Shown piece by piece: positions 36,801 through 45,381 of a stretch of DNA of 64,000 nt. Within the stretch, counting starts at the first letter, position 1, and the number at the start of each line of letters is the position of its first letter. The DNA is from an uncultured Bacteroidales bacterium (GTDB lineage Bacteria > Bacteroidota > Bacteroidia > Bacteroidales > UBA932). The stretch covers positions 85,985 through 149,984 of the forward strand of contig CASGDV010000023.1 in assembly GCA_949300335.1 (NCBI GenBank). Direction: 5' to 3'. Made by a program: the position numbers and the translations under genes. The notes below the pieces were generated by a model, which was not told where the DNA came from, searched no databases, and saw nothing but the letters and a program-made list of their open reading frames with translations.

Positions 36801-37408
36801 GAAAGGTATACTGCGTCGCCTCCGCTATAGCTTACCGGATGGACCGTAAACGTGCCGGGAATTTTCAGTTTTGGATTTACTCCGTTGGATTTGCTGAGTC
36901 CGTAATCGTTCAAACTGTTCTTTACTTCGAGGCCGGCGATTATCCTGCAGTTGAGACTGTCGGTGACAGATTTGACCAGATACCATTTAGGGCCGAGATT
37001 TACATATGAGACATCTTCTCCGATTTCCGACAGCGGCGACACTATATATGTTCTGAGATTGGTCAGTTTCTGGAATACCATCTTCCTGCTTATATCATCA
37101 TTCATGATGGGAAACTGATTGCACCATGACTGCAATGTGTCGCAGATATACCTGTAAATGACCATGTCTTCAGGAATCTCCGGTATCTCAAGCCATGTGT
37201 CATGTCTTGATTCCAGCGCCTTTTCTATGAATCCGTCCAGCTTTTCCATGCGGATACGGACGTTTTTTCCTGCTTTTACGGCGGAATATTCTGTACTTCC
37301 GTAGTTCGTGTTTATGAGCAGCGAACTCAGAAACAATACGAGAGCGAAGACGAAACAGACAGTGCTGGCGTTCTGTCTGAAATATGTGGCAAACTGTTTC
37401 CTATTCAT
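33803..37408 (-). CDS. Large polytopic sensor histidine kinase, NtrY-like
   Basis: A 1,201-residue membrane kinase. About ten hydrophobic helices are visible: one near 10-30, a cluster of six at about 220-470, two at about 690-760, and one at about 890-915. Long extracytoplasmic sensor regions lie between them. A HAMP-like linker leads to HisKA with VAHEIKNPLTPIKLEIQRL (phospho-acceptor His near 970) and a HATPase domain (NLITNAIQAI, EDNGPGV, GGTGLGLAI). The core is of NtrY type. The start at 37408 overlaps the rlmH stop by 8 bp, and the 3' end overlaps the response-regulator gene. Signal unknown. Confidence 0.92.
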   Translation of the reverse strand: MNRKQFATYFRQNASTVCFVFALVLFLSSLLINTNYGSTEYSAVKAGKNVRIRMEKLDGFIEKALESRHDTWLEIPEIPEDMVIYRYICDTLQSWCNQFPIMNDDISRKMVFQKLTNLRTYIVSPLSEIGEDVSYVNLGPKWYLVKSVTDSLNCRIIAGLEVKNSLNDYGLSKSNGVNPKLKIPGTFTVHPVSYSGGDAVYLSGKPVFKLISEYGGNTPIFANSFLRWMALLIVCIAFVLYLGRHKSIRVYFIMLAFLIIATATAVLWGQQLQGTSDFFSPNIYAEGKLFSSFGILITFNITVLLIAISTYTIRRTLLRYLFRKNSRLLYAVYMTTVAILAVICFCYTHNTLKSLIINSNISLELFRWDDVTIYTFIVYLSYTSLLTACLFLIQMLNPVLEKLTGLRFNLFSKSFLLFFALFCSLYFTIVSGVLGFAKEQNRIMVWCNRLAVDRYLALELQLRSVEDAIQDDPIIASLAMSGRNNLIILNRINENYFTRVSQKYDIRVSLVSSSDQQAMNYINNMFIDGTPIAPNSRFIHSYDANHRSRYLGQFIFFDSSSKTFSRMILEIEPRTNKEDKGYYSIFNDYSRPEDVHLPAIYSYSKYISNRLISYKGNYAYPMIMSPTIRAEIVQGNKWFKKNGYIHFISTISNEEYIIISRPVRGPMTYFVTFSYLMLIAYACLYILSGKNASKKIFRKNYFRSRINTTLFISLFLTLVIMATVSVTFVYRRNDANMKSMMSSKINTLQALIATESKYIIDYHSFNSSELIKILESISNTTKSDITLYTPGGKVFRSTAPEVFDRMLIGSRMNEEAFYNIKYRNQRYYMHKEHFRNMKYFTLYAPIFNGSGKMIAILSTPYTDQSYVFKSDAFFHAATIINLFIILLVVTLIISTSVVNAMFRPLIEMGQKMSSADIHGLEYIIYKREDEISTLVDAYNRMVHDLSDSTKKLAQAERDKAWSEMARQVAHEIKNPLTPIKLEIQRLIRLKQRNDPAWEEKFDKVSAIILEHIDILTDTANEFSTFAKLYSEEPVTLDLDKTLKDQLAIFDNKDNIEITYIGMNDAVVLAPKPQLIRVFVNLITNAIQAIEIMQKEQQEDGLEITPGRIIISLRNSNTDGFYDIVFEDNGPGVKDENLEKLFTPNFTTKSGGTGLGLAICRNIIEKCQGDISYRKSYVTRGACFIVRLPKKATGHNPSHPAQ

Positions 37409-37874
37409 GGTGATATGGTTCTCCTTTGATGATTGTGAAGGCCCTGTACAGCTGTTCGGCAAATATTACTCTTATCATCTGATGTGAAAACGTCATTCTC
37501 GAAAACGATATCATGGCTTCGGCCCGTTGATAGACTCCGGGACTGAAACCGTAGGCTCCCCCTATGACGAATGTCATGTTTCTGCTGGACCTGACCAGAT
37601 TTCGGTTTATTTCATCCGCCCATTCCATGGAGGAATATTCCTTTCCCTTTTCGTCGAGGAGTATGAGCCTGTCCTCACTGCGTATGTTTTTCAGAATCAG
37701 TTCTCCTTCTTTTTCCTTAATCTGCTCTTTTGAAAGCGATGAGACGTTTTTCAATTCCGGAATTTCCGTAACTGAGAAGTTTACATAATGCTTCAGGCGC
37801 GAAGAATATACGGCAAGTCCCTGCCTTATCCATTCAACGTCTGTCCGTCCTACCGTCAATAGAGAGATTTTCAT
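37401..37874 (-). CDS. rlmH: 23S rRNA pseudouridine-1915 N3-methyltransferase
   Basis: SPOUT-class, SAM-dependent enzyme methylating pseudouridine 1915 in helix 69 of 23S rRNA on the assembled ribosome. The start at 37874 (MKISLLTVGRTD) yields 157 residues, the usual size; the longer frame upstream would run through the promoter. The family's knot region VIGGAYGFSPGV and the C-terminal MTFSHQMIRVIFAEQLYRA are present. Translation is probably coupled to the downstream histidine kinase through an 8-bp overlap. Confidence 0.95.
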   Translation of the reverse strand: MKISLLTVGRTDVEWIRQGLAVYSSRLKHYVNFSVTEIPELKNVSSLSKEQIKEKEGELILKNIRSEDRLILLDEKGKEYSSMEWADEINRNLVRSSRNMTFVIGGAYGFSPGVYQRAEAMISFSRMTFSHQMIRVIFAEQLYRAFTIIKGEPYHHE

Positions 37875-37897
37875 TGAAAATAAAATAATTGCCCTTA

Positions 37898-37928
37898 CAA
37901 ATATACATATGTGGCTTGGTATTTGCAA
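37898..37928 (-). promoter_or_regulatory. Promoter for rlmH-histidine kinase
   Basis: On the minus strand TTG (37926-37928), a 20-nt spacer and TATATTTG (37898-37905). The leader would be about 18 nt from the rlmH start chosen here. Confidence 0.62.
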
Positions 37929-37996
37929 GTCATAGCCGGGCTATTTCCCTGAATGTTATGATGTGCAATATCGGTTATATAAGATTTCGCCATGCG

Positions 37997-38392
37997 ATGA
38001 AAGCGACCGCATTGTTTGCTTCCATTCTTTTTGCCTGCTCTTCCATCAACGCGCAGGATCCGGGTTACGATGTGTTCGTGCCGATAGCGAAATATTTGCG
38101 GTGCGGTGATGCAGACAGGCTTTCGGCTTGGTTTGCCGATAATCTGGAAATAGCGGTCAATTCCGGTTCGAATGATTCAAGCAAGAAACAGGCGCAGCAG
38201 ATTGTCAAGACTTTCTTCAATTCGTATACTCCGAGGTCTTTTGAAATCAATCATACTGCCGGACGGTCGAATATGAAATATGCGCTCGGGTCTCTTAATG
38301 CGGGAGGCGAGATGTTCGTAGTCACGATATTCGTGAACTATGTCGATAATGAATACAAAATCCAGCAATTGAAGATAGAAAAGGTTGAATAA
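37997..38392 (+). CDS. Secreted DUF4783-like protein
   Basis: A small exported protein (131 residues) with a signal peptide MKATALFASILFACSSINAQ. The mature part resembles DUF4783, a Bacteroidetes family with an NTF2/cystatin-like fold: an initial helix pair (FVPIAKYLRCGDADRLSAWFADN), then strands around LEIAVNSG, a helix KKQAQQIVKTFFNSY and three closing strands ending YKIQQLKIEKVE. Function is unknown. The frame is open to 37889, but the upstream segment covers the rlmH promoter and is not signal-like. A terminator follows. Confidence 0.85.
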   Translation: MKATALFASILFACSSINAQDPGYDVFVPIAKYLRCGDADRLSAWFADNLEIAVNSGSNDSSKKQAQQIVKTFFNSYTPRSFEINHTAGRSNMKYALGSLNAGGEMFVVTIFVNYVDNEYKIQQLKIEKVE

Positions 38393-38456
38393 TGTTTGGC
38401 ATGGATTTTGGATAATTGACAGGCAGGTTAGTTTAGTTGTTAATAATAGGGTTATT

Positions 38457-38500
38457 GAGAGGATGCCCAAAAGCCATAAGGCTTTGAGGTCATCCTCTTC
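38457..38500 (+). terminator. Terminator between DUF4783 gene and der
   Basis: GAGGATGCCCAAAAGCC pairs with GGCTTTGAGGTCATCCTC around ATAA, followed by TTCTTCTGTCTT. Related in core (CCCAAAA...) to the terminators near 1.2, 1.6 and 10.0 kb. The opposite strand lacks a T run. Confidence 0.75.
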
Positions 38501-38587
38501 TTCTGTCTTATATGGCCTATGTTTGCATTTCCGCAGATTCCGTAGCCAATGGCGCCATGAGCATCGAGCAGGAATCTTGGTTAAACC

Positions 38588-39895
38588 TTATTTTTGTCTC
38601 ATGTAAATCTGGATCGGGCATCCGCAGAAATCGAATTTGCTTCTCAGCCTGTTTTCCAGAAATCTCTTGTAAGGTTCCTTTATATATTGCGGAAGATTGC
38701 AGAAAAATGCGAAAGAAGGTGATTTCGTCGGAAGCTGGGTTACATATTTGATCTTGATATATTTTCCTTTCCATGCCGGAGGAGGGTAATTCTCTATTTC
38801 CGGAAGCATTGCCTCATTCAACTGCGAGGTCGGTATTTTTCTGGAATAATTGCCGTATACCTGTGATGCGGCATTAAGCACATCCAGAATCCTCTGTTTG
38901 TTGATGACGGAGGTGAATATGATCGGAATGTCGTCGAATGGAGCGATGCGTGCCCTGATGGCTTCCGTATATTCTTTCATCGTATTGCTGTCTTTCTCGA
39001 TGGTGTCCCATTTGTTCACGACAATGACACAGCCTTTCCGGTTTCTGGCTATGAGATTGAAAATGTTCATGTCCTGTGATTCGAGTCCTGTCTGCGCATC
39101 AATCATCAGGATGCAGACGTCGGAATGCTCGATGGCCCTTATTGAGCGCATGACAGAATAGAATTCAAGATCTTCGTGTACTTTGGTCTTTTTTCTCATT
39201 CCCGCCGTGTCCACCAGCATGAATTCATGCCCGAACTTGTTGTAGTAGGATGATATCGAGTCTCTTGTCGTGCCTGCCAGCGGGGTTACTATGTTTCTGT
39301 CCGTTCCGAGCAATGCATTTGCAAGGGAGGATTTGCCGACATTCGGTTTTCCTACAATGGCGATATGGGGAAGGTCCGAACGGTCGTCATCCTGCGCCTT
39401 GTCTTCAGGGAGGATTTTGACTATCTGGTCAAGAAGGTCTCCGGTACCCCCTCCGTTTGCTGCAGATATGCTCCATATCTCGCCGAGTCCCAGAGAATAG
39501 AACTGGAAGGCATCATAAATCTTTTCTCCCGAGTCAACCTTGTTTACGGCTACGACGACAGGTTTACCGCTTCTTCTGAGCAGGTCTGCTATTTCTTCGT
39601 CATAATCAGTGATGCCGGTTGAGGCTTCGACCATGAACAGAACGGCATCGGCCTCTTCTATGGCCGTGACTACCTGCTTGCGTATCTCTTCCTCGAAGAT
39701 GTCATCGGAATTCGAGGTGTAACCTCCCGTGTCCACAACGGAAAACTCGTTACCACACCATTCGCATTTCCCGTAGTGGCGGTCGCGGGTCACGCCTGCG
39801 ACCTCGTCAACTATTGCCTGCCTCATACCGACAAGCCTGTTGAAAAGAGTGGATTTTCCTACATTGGGCCTTCCTACAATCGCTAAAAGACTCAT
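38588..39895 (-). CDS. der: Ribosome-associated GTPase Der
   Basis: Tandem-domain GTPase (EngA) required for 50S ribosomal subunit maturation. Two G domains are visible: [12 protein letters not shown] and DTGGYT in the first (about 1-165), [15 protein letters not shown] and DTAGMR with NKWD in the second (about 175-345). A C-terminal KH-like domain includes [14 protein letters not shown]. 435 residues, full length. The RNA-binding C-terminus ends [12 protein letters not shown]. Last gene of the minus-strand run engB-prs-small protein-der. Confidence 0.97.
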   Translation of the reverse strand: MSLLAIVGRPNVGKSTLFNRLVGMRQAIVDEVAGVTRDRHYGKCEWCGNEFSVVDTGGYTSNSDDIFEEEIRKQVVTAIEEADAVLFMVEASTGITDYDEEIADLLRRSGKPVVVAVNKVDSGEKIYDAFQFYSLGLGEIWSISAANGGGTGDLLDQIVKILPEDKAQDDDRSDLPHIAIVGKPNVGKSSLANALLGTDRNIVTPLAGTTRDSISSYYNKFGHEFMLVDTAGMRKKTKVHEDLEFYSVMRSIRAIEHSDVCILMIDAQTGLESQDMNIFNLIARNRKGCVIVVNKWDTIEKDSNTMKEYTEAIRARIAPFDDIPIIFTSVINKQRILDVLNAASQVYGNYSRKIPTSQLNEAMLPEIENYPPPAWKGKYIKIKYVTQLPTKSPSFAFFCNLPQYIKEPYKRFLENRLRSKFDFCGCPIQIYMRQK

Positions 39896-39905
39896 AACTA
39901 TCTGT

Positions 39906-40157
39906 TTAATGTTTACCTAAACCGCAGGCATCGCAGTCTCCGCAATCTATGATTCCGCATGATGCGTCCTTGCTCCGGTTCTTTCCCCAAATCCTCAATT
40001 CTTCTTCTTTCGCGCATCTGATGCCGCGTTTTCTCATTTCCCTGTTGTTGCTTATTTCCGTTTCCGGGAAACGCCCGTTCTTGCGGAAAATAATATTGAA
40101 ACATAATCCGATGATACTCAGTCCGACCAAAAGGACCGCGGCAAGAAGAATTTTCAT
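39906..40157 (-). CDS. Small membrane protein with C-terminal cysteine cluster
   Basis: An 83-residue protein with one N-terminal membrane helix (about 3-24) followed by a basic, cytoplasm-facing segment [19 protein letters not shown]. The C-terminus holds a Cys series C-x4-C-x2-C-x2-C ([12 protein letters not shown]), plus one more Cys near residue 48 (GIRCAKEEE). I recall similar short proteins in other Bacteroidales next to housekeeping genes but know no function. The cluster could bind zinc or an Fe-S centre. It sits tightly between prs (13 nt) and der (10 nt) on the same strand, which supports it being a real gene. Confidence 0.72.
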   Translation of the reverse strand: MKILLAAVLLVGLSIIGLCFNIIFRKNGRFPETEISNNREMRKRGIRCAKEEELRIWGKNRSKDASCGIIDCGDCDACGLGKH

Positions 40158-40170
40158 TTCGCAAAAGGAA

Positions 40171-41121
40171 TTAGTTTATGAAACTTGAACTTATAGGTTC
40201 GTAATTATATACCTTGTCGATTATGTTTGCGAAAGTCTCCGCCATTGACAGGACTGTTATCTTGCTCTTGTCCTTGTCCGGGTCGCTGCTGAGAGGTATG
40301 GTGTCAGTCACTATCACTTCTTCAAGAGCCGACTGGGCGATTCTTTCATATGCACTTCCGGAAAATACGGCGTGGGTGGCGCATGCCTTTACGCTTACCG
40401 CCCCCATTTCCTTGAGCACGTTAGCGGCTTTCGTGAGCGTGCCGGCGGTATCTATCATGTCATCCACTATGATGACGTTTTTGCCTGCAACATCTCCTAT
40501 TGCGGTTATCGAACCAACGACATTTGCACGTTCGCGTGATTTGTGACATATGATGACAGGGCATTCAAGATACCTGGCATAGGCATTCGCTCTCTTAGCA
40601 CCTCCCATGTCCGGGGCAGCTATGGCGAGATTCTCTATGTGCATTTCCCTGAGATAGGGCAGGAATACGGTACTTGCATATATGTGGTCTACAGGAAAAT
40701 CGAAGAATCCCTGAATCTGGTCGGCATGGAGGTCGCATGTCATGACTCTGTCACATCCGGCGGCATGGAGAATGTTTGCCACTAGTTTGGCTCCAATCGA
40801 AACCCTCGGCTTGTCTTTTCTGTCCTGTCTTGCCCATCCGAAATATGGCATGACCGCTATGACGGCATGAGCGGATGCACGTTTGGCCGCATCAATCATG
40901 AGCAGAAGTTCAAAAAGGTTGTCTACCGGAGGAAAAGTTGACTGTACGATGAATACAGTGGCTCCTCTGACACTTTCATTGAATGACGGTTGGAATTCGC
41001 CGTCGCTGAACGTCAATACGTCCGACTGGCCAAGCTCGATGTTGAGCGATTTGGCAATCTTCTCTGCTAGGGGTCTCGAGTTCCTGCAGGCAAATAATTT
41101 CATTTTATGTTCGTTGTGCAT
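40171..41121 (-). CDS. prs: Ribose-phosphate pyrophosphokinase
   Basis: Makes PRPP from ribose 5-phosphate and ATP for nucleotide, His and Trp synthesis. 316 residues, class I. Landmarks: FSDGEFQPSFNESVRGATVF, the ATP-binding YFGWARQDRK, the catalytic Arg/Lys flexible loop region after PDMGGAKRANAYA, and the PRPP loop VIIVDDMIDTAGTL. MHNEHKMKLFACR offers a second start six codons in (41103), closer to the family's usual beginning. Part of the engB-prs-der run. Confidence 0.96.
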   Translation of the reverse strand: MHNEHKMKLFACRNSRPLAEKIAKSLNIELGQSDVLTFSDGEFQPSFNESVRGATVFIVQSTFPPVDNLFELLLMIDAAKRASAHAVIAVMPYFGWARQDRKDKPRVSIGAKLVANILHAAGCDRVMTCDLHADQIQGFFDFPVDHIYASTVFLPYLREMHIENLAIAAPDMGGAKRANAYARYLECPVIICHKSRERANVVGSITAIGDVAGKNVIIVDDMIDTAGTLTKAANVLKEMGAVSVKACATHAVFSGSAYERIAQSALEEVIVTDTIPLSSDPDKDKSKITVLSMAETFANIIDKVYNYEPISSSFIN

Positions 41122-41134
41122 TTTATGTGTGGGT

Positions 41135-41737
41135 TTAATTTTTCAATGATTCCAAAACTTCCGATATGTATTCCAGTATCTCGTCCCTGCCGGCTCCTGT
41201 TTCCGATGAGGATATGAAGGTCGGAGGCAGTTCTTCCCAGTATTCGAGGATTGCATTCTTGTTCTTCTCGACCTGAGCCTTCAACGCATTCGGCCCGAGT
41301 TTGTCACCTTTTGTGAAAATGATGGCGAAGGGGATGCCGGACTGACCGAGTTCTATGAGAAAATCCATGTCCAGACGTCCTATGTCGTGTCTCGAGTCAA
41401 TCAGTACGAAAAGCATGACAAGTTCGGGTGACAGGTTGATATAGTTCCTTATGATCTGTCCGAGTTTCTGTCTTCCGCTCTGGGACATTTTCGCATATCC
41501 GTATCCCGGGAGGTCCACCAGATACCATTTCCGGTTAATCAGAAAATGATTTATCAGTTTTGTCTTGCCCGGTTTTCCCGAAGTCAGCGCAAGTTTCCTG
41601 TTTTTGCAAAGCATGTTTATCAGGGATGATTTCCCTACATTCGACCTTCCGATAAAAGCGAATTCAGGAAAACTCTGTTTTGGCTTTTCTGATATGCGGG
41701 TACTGCTTCCTGCAAATACGGCTTCGTCAATCTTCAT
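41135..41737 (-). CDS. engB: Ribosome biogenesis GTPase EngB/YsxC
   Basis: Essential small GTPase for late assembly of the large ribosomal subunit. G1 GRSNVGKSSLIN, G3 LVDLPGYGYAK, G4 TKGDK and the C-terminal SSETGAGRDEI (G5) are clear. 200 residues, starting MKIDEAVFAGSS. First gene of the minus-strand run with prs, the small Cys protein and der; note that the run carries two ribosome-assembly GTPases (EngB and Der). Confidence 0.96.
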   Translation of the reverse strand: MKIDEAVFAGSSTRISEKPKQSFPEFAFIGRSNVGKSSLINMLCKNRKLALTSGKPGKTKLINHFLINRKWYLVDLPGYGYAKMSQSGRQKLGQIIRNYINLSPELVMLFVLIDSRHDIGRLDMDFLIELGQSGIPFAIIFTKGDKLGPNALKAQVEKNKNAILEYWEELPPTFISSSETGAGRDEILEYISEVLESLKN

Positions 41738-41760
41738 GCTTTGATTCCTTAAATAGTCGG

Positions 41761-41768
41761 CAAATATA
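41761..41768 (-). promoter_or_regulatory. -7 element for engB-prs-der
   Basis: CAAATATA on the plus strand reads TATATTTG on the minus strand, with a leader of about 18 nt. No clear -33. Confidence 0.42.
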
Positions 41769-41870
41769 CTAAAAAAGCCTGACTACTTGAAATTTTTCCC
41801 CCATTTTGCGACAATTTGATTCAAATATCGCATTTATTACGAATAATAATCAAAATATACGTTTTTTTTC

Positions 41871-41878
41871 TAAATTTG
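41871..41878 (+). promoter_or_regulatory. -7 element for xseA-xseB
   Basis: TAAATTTG, exact TAnnTTTG match, 24 nt before the chosen xseA ATG. The -33 region is AT-rich without TTG. Confidence 0.45.
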
Positions 41879-41902
41879 TAAAGGAATAAACGGTTTTTGC
41901 TA

Positions 41903-43021
41903 ATGGATAGGGTGTATATCAGCCTTTTTGAACTTCAAACTAAATTGAAGGCGGGTATCGAGGGGATTTTTCCGTCGAGGGTCTGGATCAGGGCCGAAAT
42001 AAGCGCACTGAAAGTCAGATCCGCCGGTCATTGCTATATGGAATTGTCGCAAAGTGATGAAAGCGGTCTGCTTGCCAGGGCCCAGGCTGTCATCTGGAGC
42101 TCGAAGTACCGTATAATAGCTCCTTATTTCGAATCCGTGACAGGAATGTCTCTCGGCGAGGGAATGGCTGTCATGGCCGAGGTTTCCGTAAGCTACAGCC
42201 AGCTGTACGGGTTGTCTCTGGTGGTCAACGATATCGATCCCTCCTATTCTCTCGGGGAAAAGGAGCGTATCAGGCTCATGACGATAGGACGTCTTGAGCA
42301 GGAGGGCCTTATGGATATGCAGAAGGGGCTGTCTCTACCGTCCCTGCCTTATTGCCTGGCCGTAATATCCGCTCCTGATGCTGCCGGATACAGGGACTTT
42401 ATGAAACATCTTCATGAAAACGCTTATGGATTCGTATATCATACGGAATTGTTCCCGGCGCTTATGCAGGGGGCGGAATGTCCGTCATCGGTCATTGCCG
42501 CTCTGGATGCGGTGATGGATTCCGGAAAGGAATTCGATGCGGTTCTGATATTGAGAGGCGGCGGGGGAAAGACGGACCTGTCGTGTTATGATGATTACGG
42601 ACTTTCCGCATGTGTCGCACAGTTTCCGTTGCCGGTCATGACTGCGATAGGCCATGATCAGGATTCTCATGTCGTAGATATGGTAGCATGGAAATCCCTG
42701 AAGACTCCGACCGCTCTGGCTGACGAGATAATAGGCATGTATCTTGATGAGGATGCTTTCCTGCTGTCATTTGCGTCCAGATTGAAGATGGCTTTCATGT
42801 ACAAGATAAATATGATGTCCGGGAAACTCGATCTTCTTGAGTCGAGGATAAGGTCGGCGGATCCGAGGGAAATTCTGAAAAGGGGATATCTGCTCGGTGT
42901 CGGTGCCGACGGCGTGGTGGTCAAGAAGGCTGCATCTGTGCATGAAGGGGACAGGATGTCCGTGATGTTCAATGACGGTACGGTCGGCTGTGTGGTGGAC
43001 AAAGTTGAACTGAAGGGATGA
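41903..43021 (+). CDS. xseA: Exodeoxyribonuclease VII large subunit
   Basis: Catalytic subunit of exonuclease VII, which degrades single-stranded DNA into oligonucleotides. An N-terminal OB-fold DNA-binding domain (about 1-100, VWIRAEISALKVRSAGHCYMEL) is followed by the nuclease domain, with the RGGGGKTDLSCYDDYGL and AIGHDQDSHVVDMVAW segments. At 372 residues it is clearly shorter than the E. coli enzyme (456), with a reduced coiled-coil region. The pairing with xseB 57 nt downstream supports function. Start: ATG at 41903; a TTG two codons earlier is unlikely. Confidence 0.93.
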   Translation: MDRVYISLFELQTKLKAGIEGIFPSRVWIRAEISALKVRSAGHCYMELSQSDESGLLARAQAVIWSSKYRIIAPYFESVTGMSLGEGMAVMAEVSVSYSQLYGLSLVVNDIDPSYSLGEKERIRLMTIGRLEQEGLMDMQKGLSLPSLPYCLAVISAPDAAGYRDFMKHLHENAYGFVYHTELFPALMQGAECPSSVIAALDAVMDSGKEFDAVLILRGGGGKTDLSCYDDYGLSACVAQFPLPVMTAIGHDQDSHVVDMVAWKSLKTPTALADEIIGMYLDEDAFLLSFASRLKMAFMYKINMMSGKLDLLESRIRSADPREILKRGYLLGVGADGVVVKKAASVHEGDRMSVMFNDGTVGCVVDKVELKG

Positions 43022-43075
43022 GTGCCTTTCTGCCTGGAATATCACGGGCTGTAATTTTTAGATTTTTGGATAAGT

Positions 43076-43288
43076 ATGATGGACACTAAAGGTAAATTTG
43101 ATTATGCGGAAGCGGTATCGGAACTGGAACGAATCGCATCCAGGGTGGAGGATCCGGCAACAGGTCTCGATGATATAGACCGCTATATATCCCGTGTGCA
43201 GGAACTGATGGCATCATGCCGGTCCTATTTGCGTCAGGCGCGCGAGAAAGTGGACGGTCTGGATGCGGATTCCGCTTCCGGAAAATGA
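43076..43288 (+). CDS. xseB: Exodeoxyribonuclease VII small subunit
   Basis: A 70-residue helical partner of XseA; several copies coat the large subunit's coiled coil and are required for a stable nuclease. The conserved start of the family is visible (FDYAEAVSELERIASRVEDPATGLDD), followed by a second helix (QELMASCRSYLRQAREKVD). Two adjacent ATG codons (43076 and 43079) could start it. Confidence 0.92.
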   Translation: MMDTKGKFDYAEAVSELERIASRVEDPATGLDDIDRYISRVQELMASCRSYLRQAREKVDGLDADSASGK

Positions 43289-43331
43289 GTGACAGTGAAT
43301 ATTCATCTTTTTGAAATTAGTTTTTTACAGT

Positions 43332-45341
43332 ATGAAACGGAAAGTTAGTATGATTTATGATACGGATCCGTGGCTGATGCCGTATAAGGATGTCATAGAC
43401 GGAAGACATGCTGAAATAATCAGGCAGAAGGAGAAATTTTCCCGTGACGGTTCGCTTTCCCGCGGAATGAACAATCATTTGTTTTACGGTTTGCATAAAA
43501 CGGAAGAAGGTGACTGGGTCTTCCGGGAATTTGCTCCGAATGCTACCAAAATATATCTGATCGGAGAGTTCAACAACTGGAAGAAGAGCGATATCTATTC
43601 TCTCCGTCCGACAGGAAACGGGAATTGGGAAATAACTGTTGCGGGCATGTTCCTTTCGCATGGAATGCTTTACAAACTGTATGTGGAATGGCCGGGAGGT
43701 GCCGGGGAGAGACTTCCTTCATACGCGACCCGTGTACTTCAGGATCCTGATACCAAGGTTTTCAGCGCACAGGTGTGGGACCCGGAACCATATGTGTGGA
43801 AACACAGGAGGCCTGGACGGCGCGAGCATCCTCTGATATATGAATGCCATATCGGGATGAGTTCGGAAAAGGAGAAGGTGGCTACCTTTGAGGAATTCAG
43901 GAAGGAAGTCCTGCCTAAAGTCAAGGAACTGGGATATGATACATTGCAGATAATGGCTTTGCAGGAACATCCGTATTACGGGTCATTCGGATATCAGGTC
44001 TCGAATTTTTATGCGTTGTCTTCACGTTTCGGTACTCCCGAGGAGTTCAAGGCCCTTGTCGATGATGCTCACGGGAAAGGTATCGCGGTCGTGATGGATA
44101 TAGTCCATTCGCATGCGGTCGACAATGAAATCGAAGGACTCGGAATGTTTGACGGACGGGAAGATCTTTATTTCTACAAGGGGGCGCAGGGCCGTCATCC
44201 CGCATGGGGCTCGAGATGTTTCGACTACGGAAAGGACGAGACCAAATGTTTTCTGTTGTCCAACTGCAAGTTCTGGATGGAAGAGTATCATATAGACGGA
44301 TTCCGTTTCGATGGCGTGACCAGCATGCTGTATTGGGACCATGGACTCGGGAAGGCTTTTTCCGGCTATGATAATTATTTCAATGCCGGAGTAGACGAGA
44401 ATGCTTTCACTTATCTTGCGCTTGCGAATATACTGATAAAGGAAATCAATCCGAATGCCTTTACGATTGCCGAGGATGTGAGCGGAATGGCCGGGCTGGC
44501 CGCCCCTTTCGAGAAGGGTGGAGCCGGATTCGATTTCCGGATGAGCATGGGTGTTGCGGACAACTGGATAAAATGGATAAAGGAAATTCCTGACGAGCAG
44601 TGGAGCATGGGGGAAATGTGGTGGCAGCTGACAAACAAGAGGGCCGATGAAAAGACAATCAGTTATGCCGAATGTCATGATCAGGCGCTTGTCGGTGACA
44701 AGACCATTATTTTCAGGCTTATGGACAAGGAAATGTATACATCCATGAATACGGATTCCAAATCCCTGATTGTCGACAGGGGCATAGCACTCCATAAAAT
44801 GATAAGGCTGCTGACATTGGCGACCGCCGGAGACGGATATCTTAATTTTATGGGGAATGAGTTCGGTCATCCGGAATGGATTGATTTTCCACGTGAAGGG
44901 AACGGATGGTCCTATAAATATGCTAGAAGGCAATGGTCTCTGTCCGAGCCGGATTATCTAAGATACCGTTTTCTGCGGAATTTCGACATCAGCATGATTC
45001 ATTTTGCCAAAAAGGAAAGGCTGCTTTATGGCGCTCCGGAACTGCTTGTGCAGGATGAAATGAAAAAAATATTAATATTCAGAAGATTAAATTGTATCTT
45101 TGCATTTAATTTCAATCCGTTTTCCTCTTTTACCGATTACGGTTTCGGAGCTCCGGAGGGTTTGTATTCGGTGGCGCTCGATACCGACCGTGCGGATTTC
45201 AACGGTTTTTCGAGGGTTAGAAACGGGGAGGAACATGTGGCTGTTCCCGAAAGGTCGGAGAACGGAAATGGGAGATATGATCATACGCTGTATCTATATC
45301 TTCCGAGCAGATGTGCTGTTGTGTTGAAAAAAAATGACTGA
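43332..45341 (+). CDS. glgB: 1,4-alpha-glucan branching enzyme
   Basis: GH13 enzyme that cuts alpha-1,4 glucan chains and reattaches them as alpha-1,6 branches in glycogen. It is of the eukaryote-like subgroup (starts DTDPWLMPYKDVIDGRH). A CBM48 domain (about 55-140, FREFAPNATKIYLIGEFNNW) precedes the catalytic barrel with DGFRFDGVTSM (nucleophile Asp near 327) and IAEDVSG (acid Glu near 381), plus AECHDQALVGDKTI. The start at 43332 gives 669 residues; the ATG at 43350 is also possible. First of five co-oriented glycogen genes. Confidence 0.95.
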   Translation: MKRKVSMIYDTDPWLMPYKDVIDGRHAEIIRQKEKFSRDGSLSRGMNNHLFYGLHKTEEGDWVFREFAPNATKIYLIGEFNNWKKSDIYSLRPTGNGNWEITVAGMFLSHGMLYKLYVEWPGGAGERLPSYATRVLQDPDTKVFSAQVWDPEPYVWKHRRPGRREHPLIYECHIGMSSEKEKVATFEEFRKEVLPKVKELGYDTLQIMALQEHPYYGSFGYQVSNFYALSSRFGTPEEFKALVDDAHGKGIAVVMDIVHSHAVDNEIEGLGMFDGREDLYFYKGAQGRHPAWGSRCFDYGKDETKCFLLSNCKFWMEEYHIDGFRFDGVTSMLYWDHGLGKAFSGYDNYFNAGVDENAFTYLALANILIKEINPNAFTIAEDVSGMAGLAAPFEKGGAGFDFRMSMGVADNWIKWIKEIPDEQWSMGEMWWQLTNKRADEKTISYAECHDQALVGDKTIIFRLMDKEMYTSMNTDSKSLIVDRGIALHKMIRLLTLATAGDGYLNFMGNEFGHPEWIDFPREGNGWSYKYARRQWSLSEPDYLRYRFLRNFDISMIHFAKKERLLYGAPELLVQDEMKKILIFRRLNCIFAFNFNPFSSFTDYGFGAPEGLYSVALDTDRADFNGFSRVRNGEEHVAVPERSENGNGRYDHTLYLYLPSRCAVVLKKND

Positions 45342-45381
45342 TATTGAAATTGTATATATTATCAACCTAAATATTTAATGT

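Noticed and set aside
44022-44933. 303-codon open frame on the minus strand inside glgB
   Set aside because: Antisense to the catalytic barrel of the branching enzyme; no independent signal.
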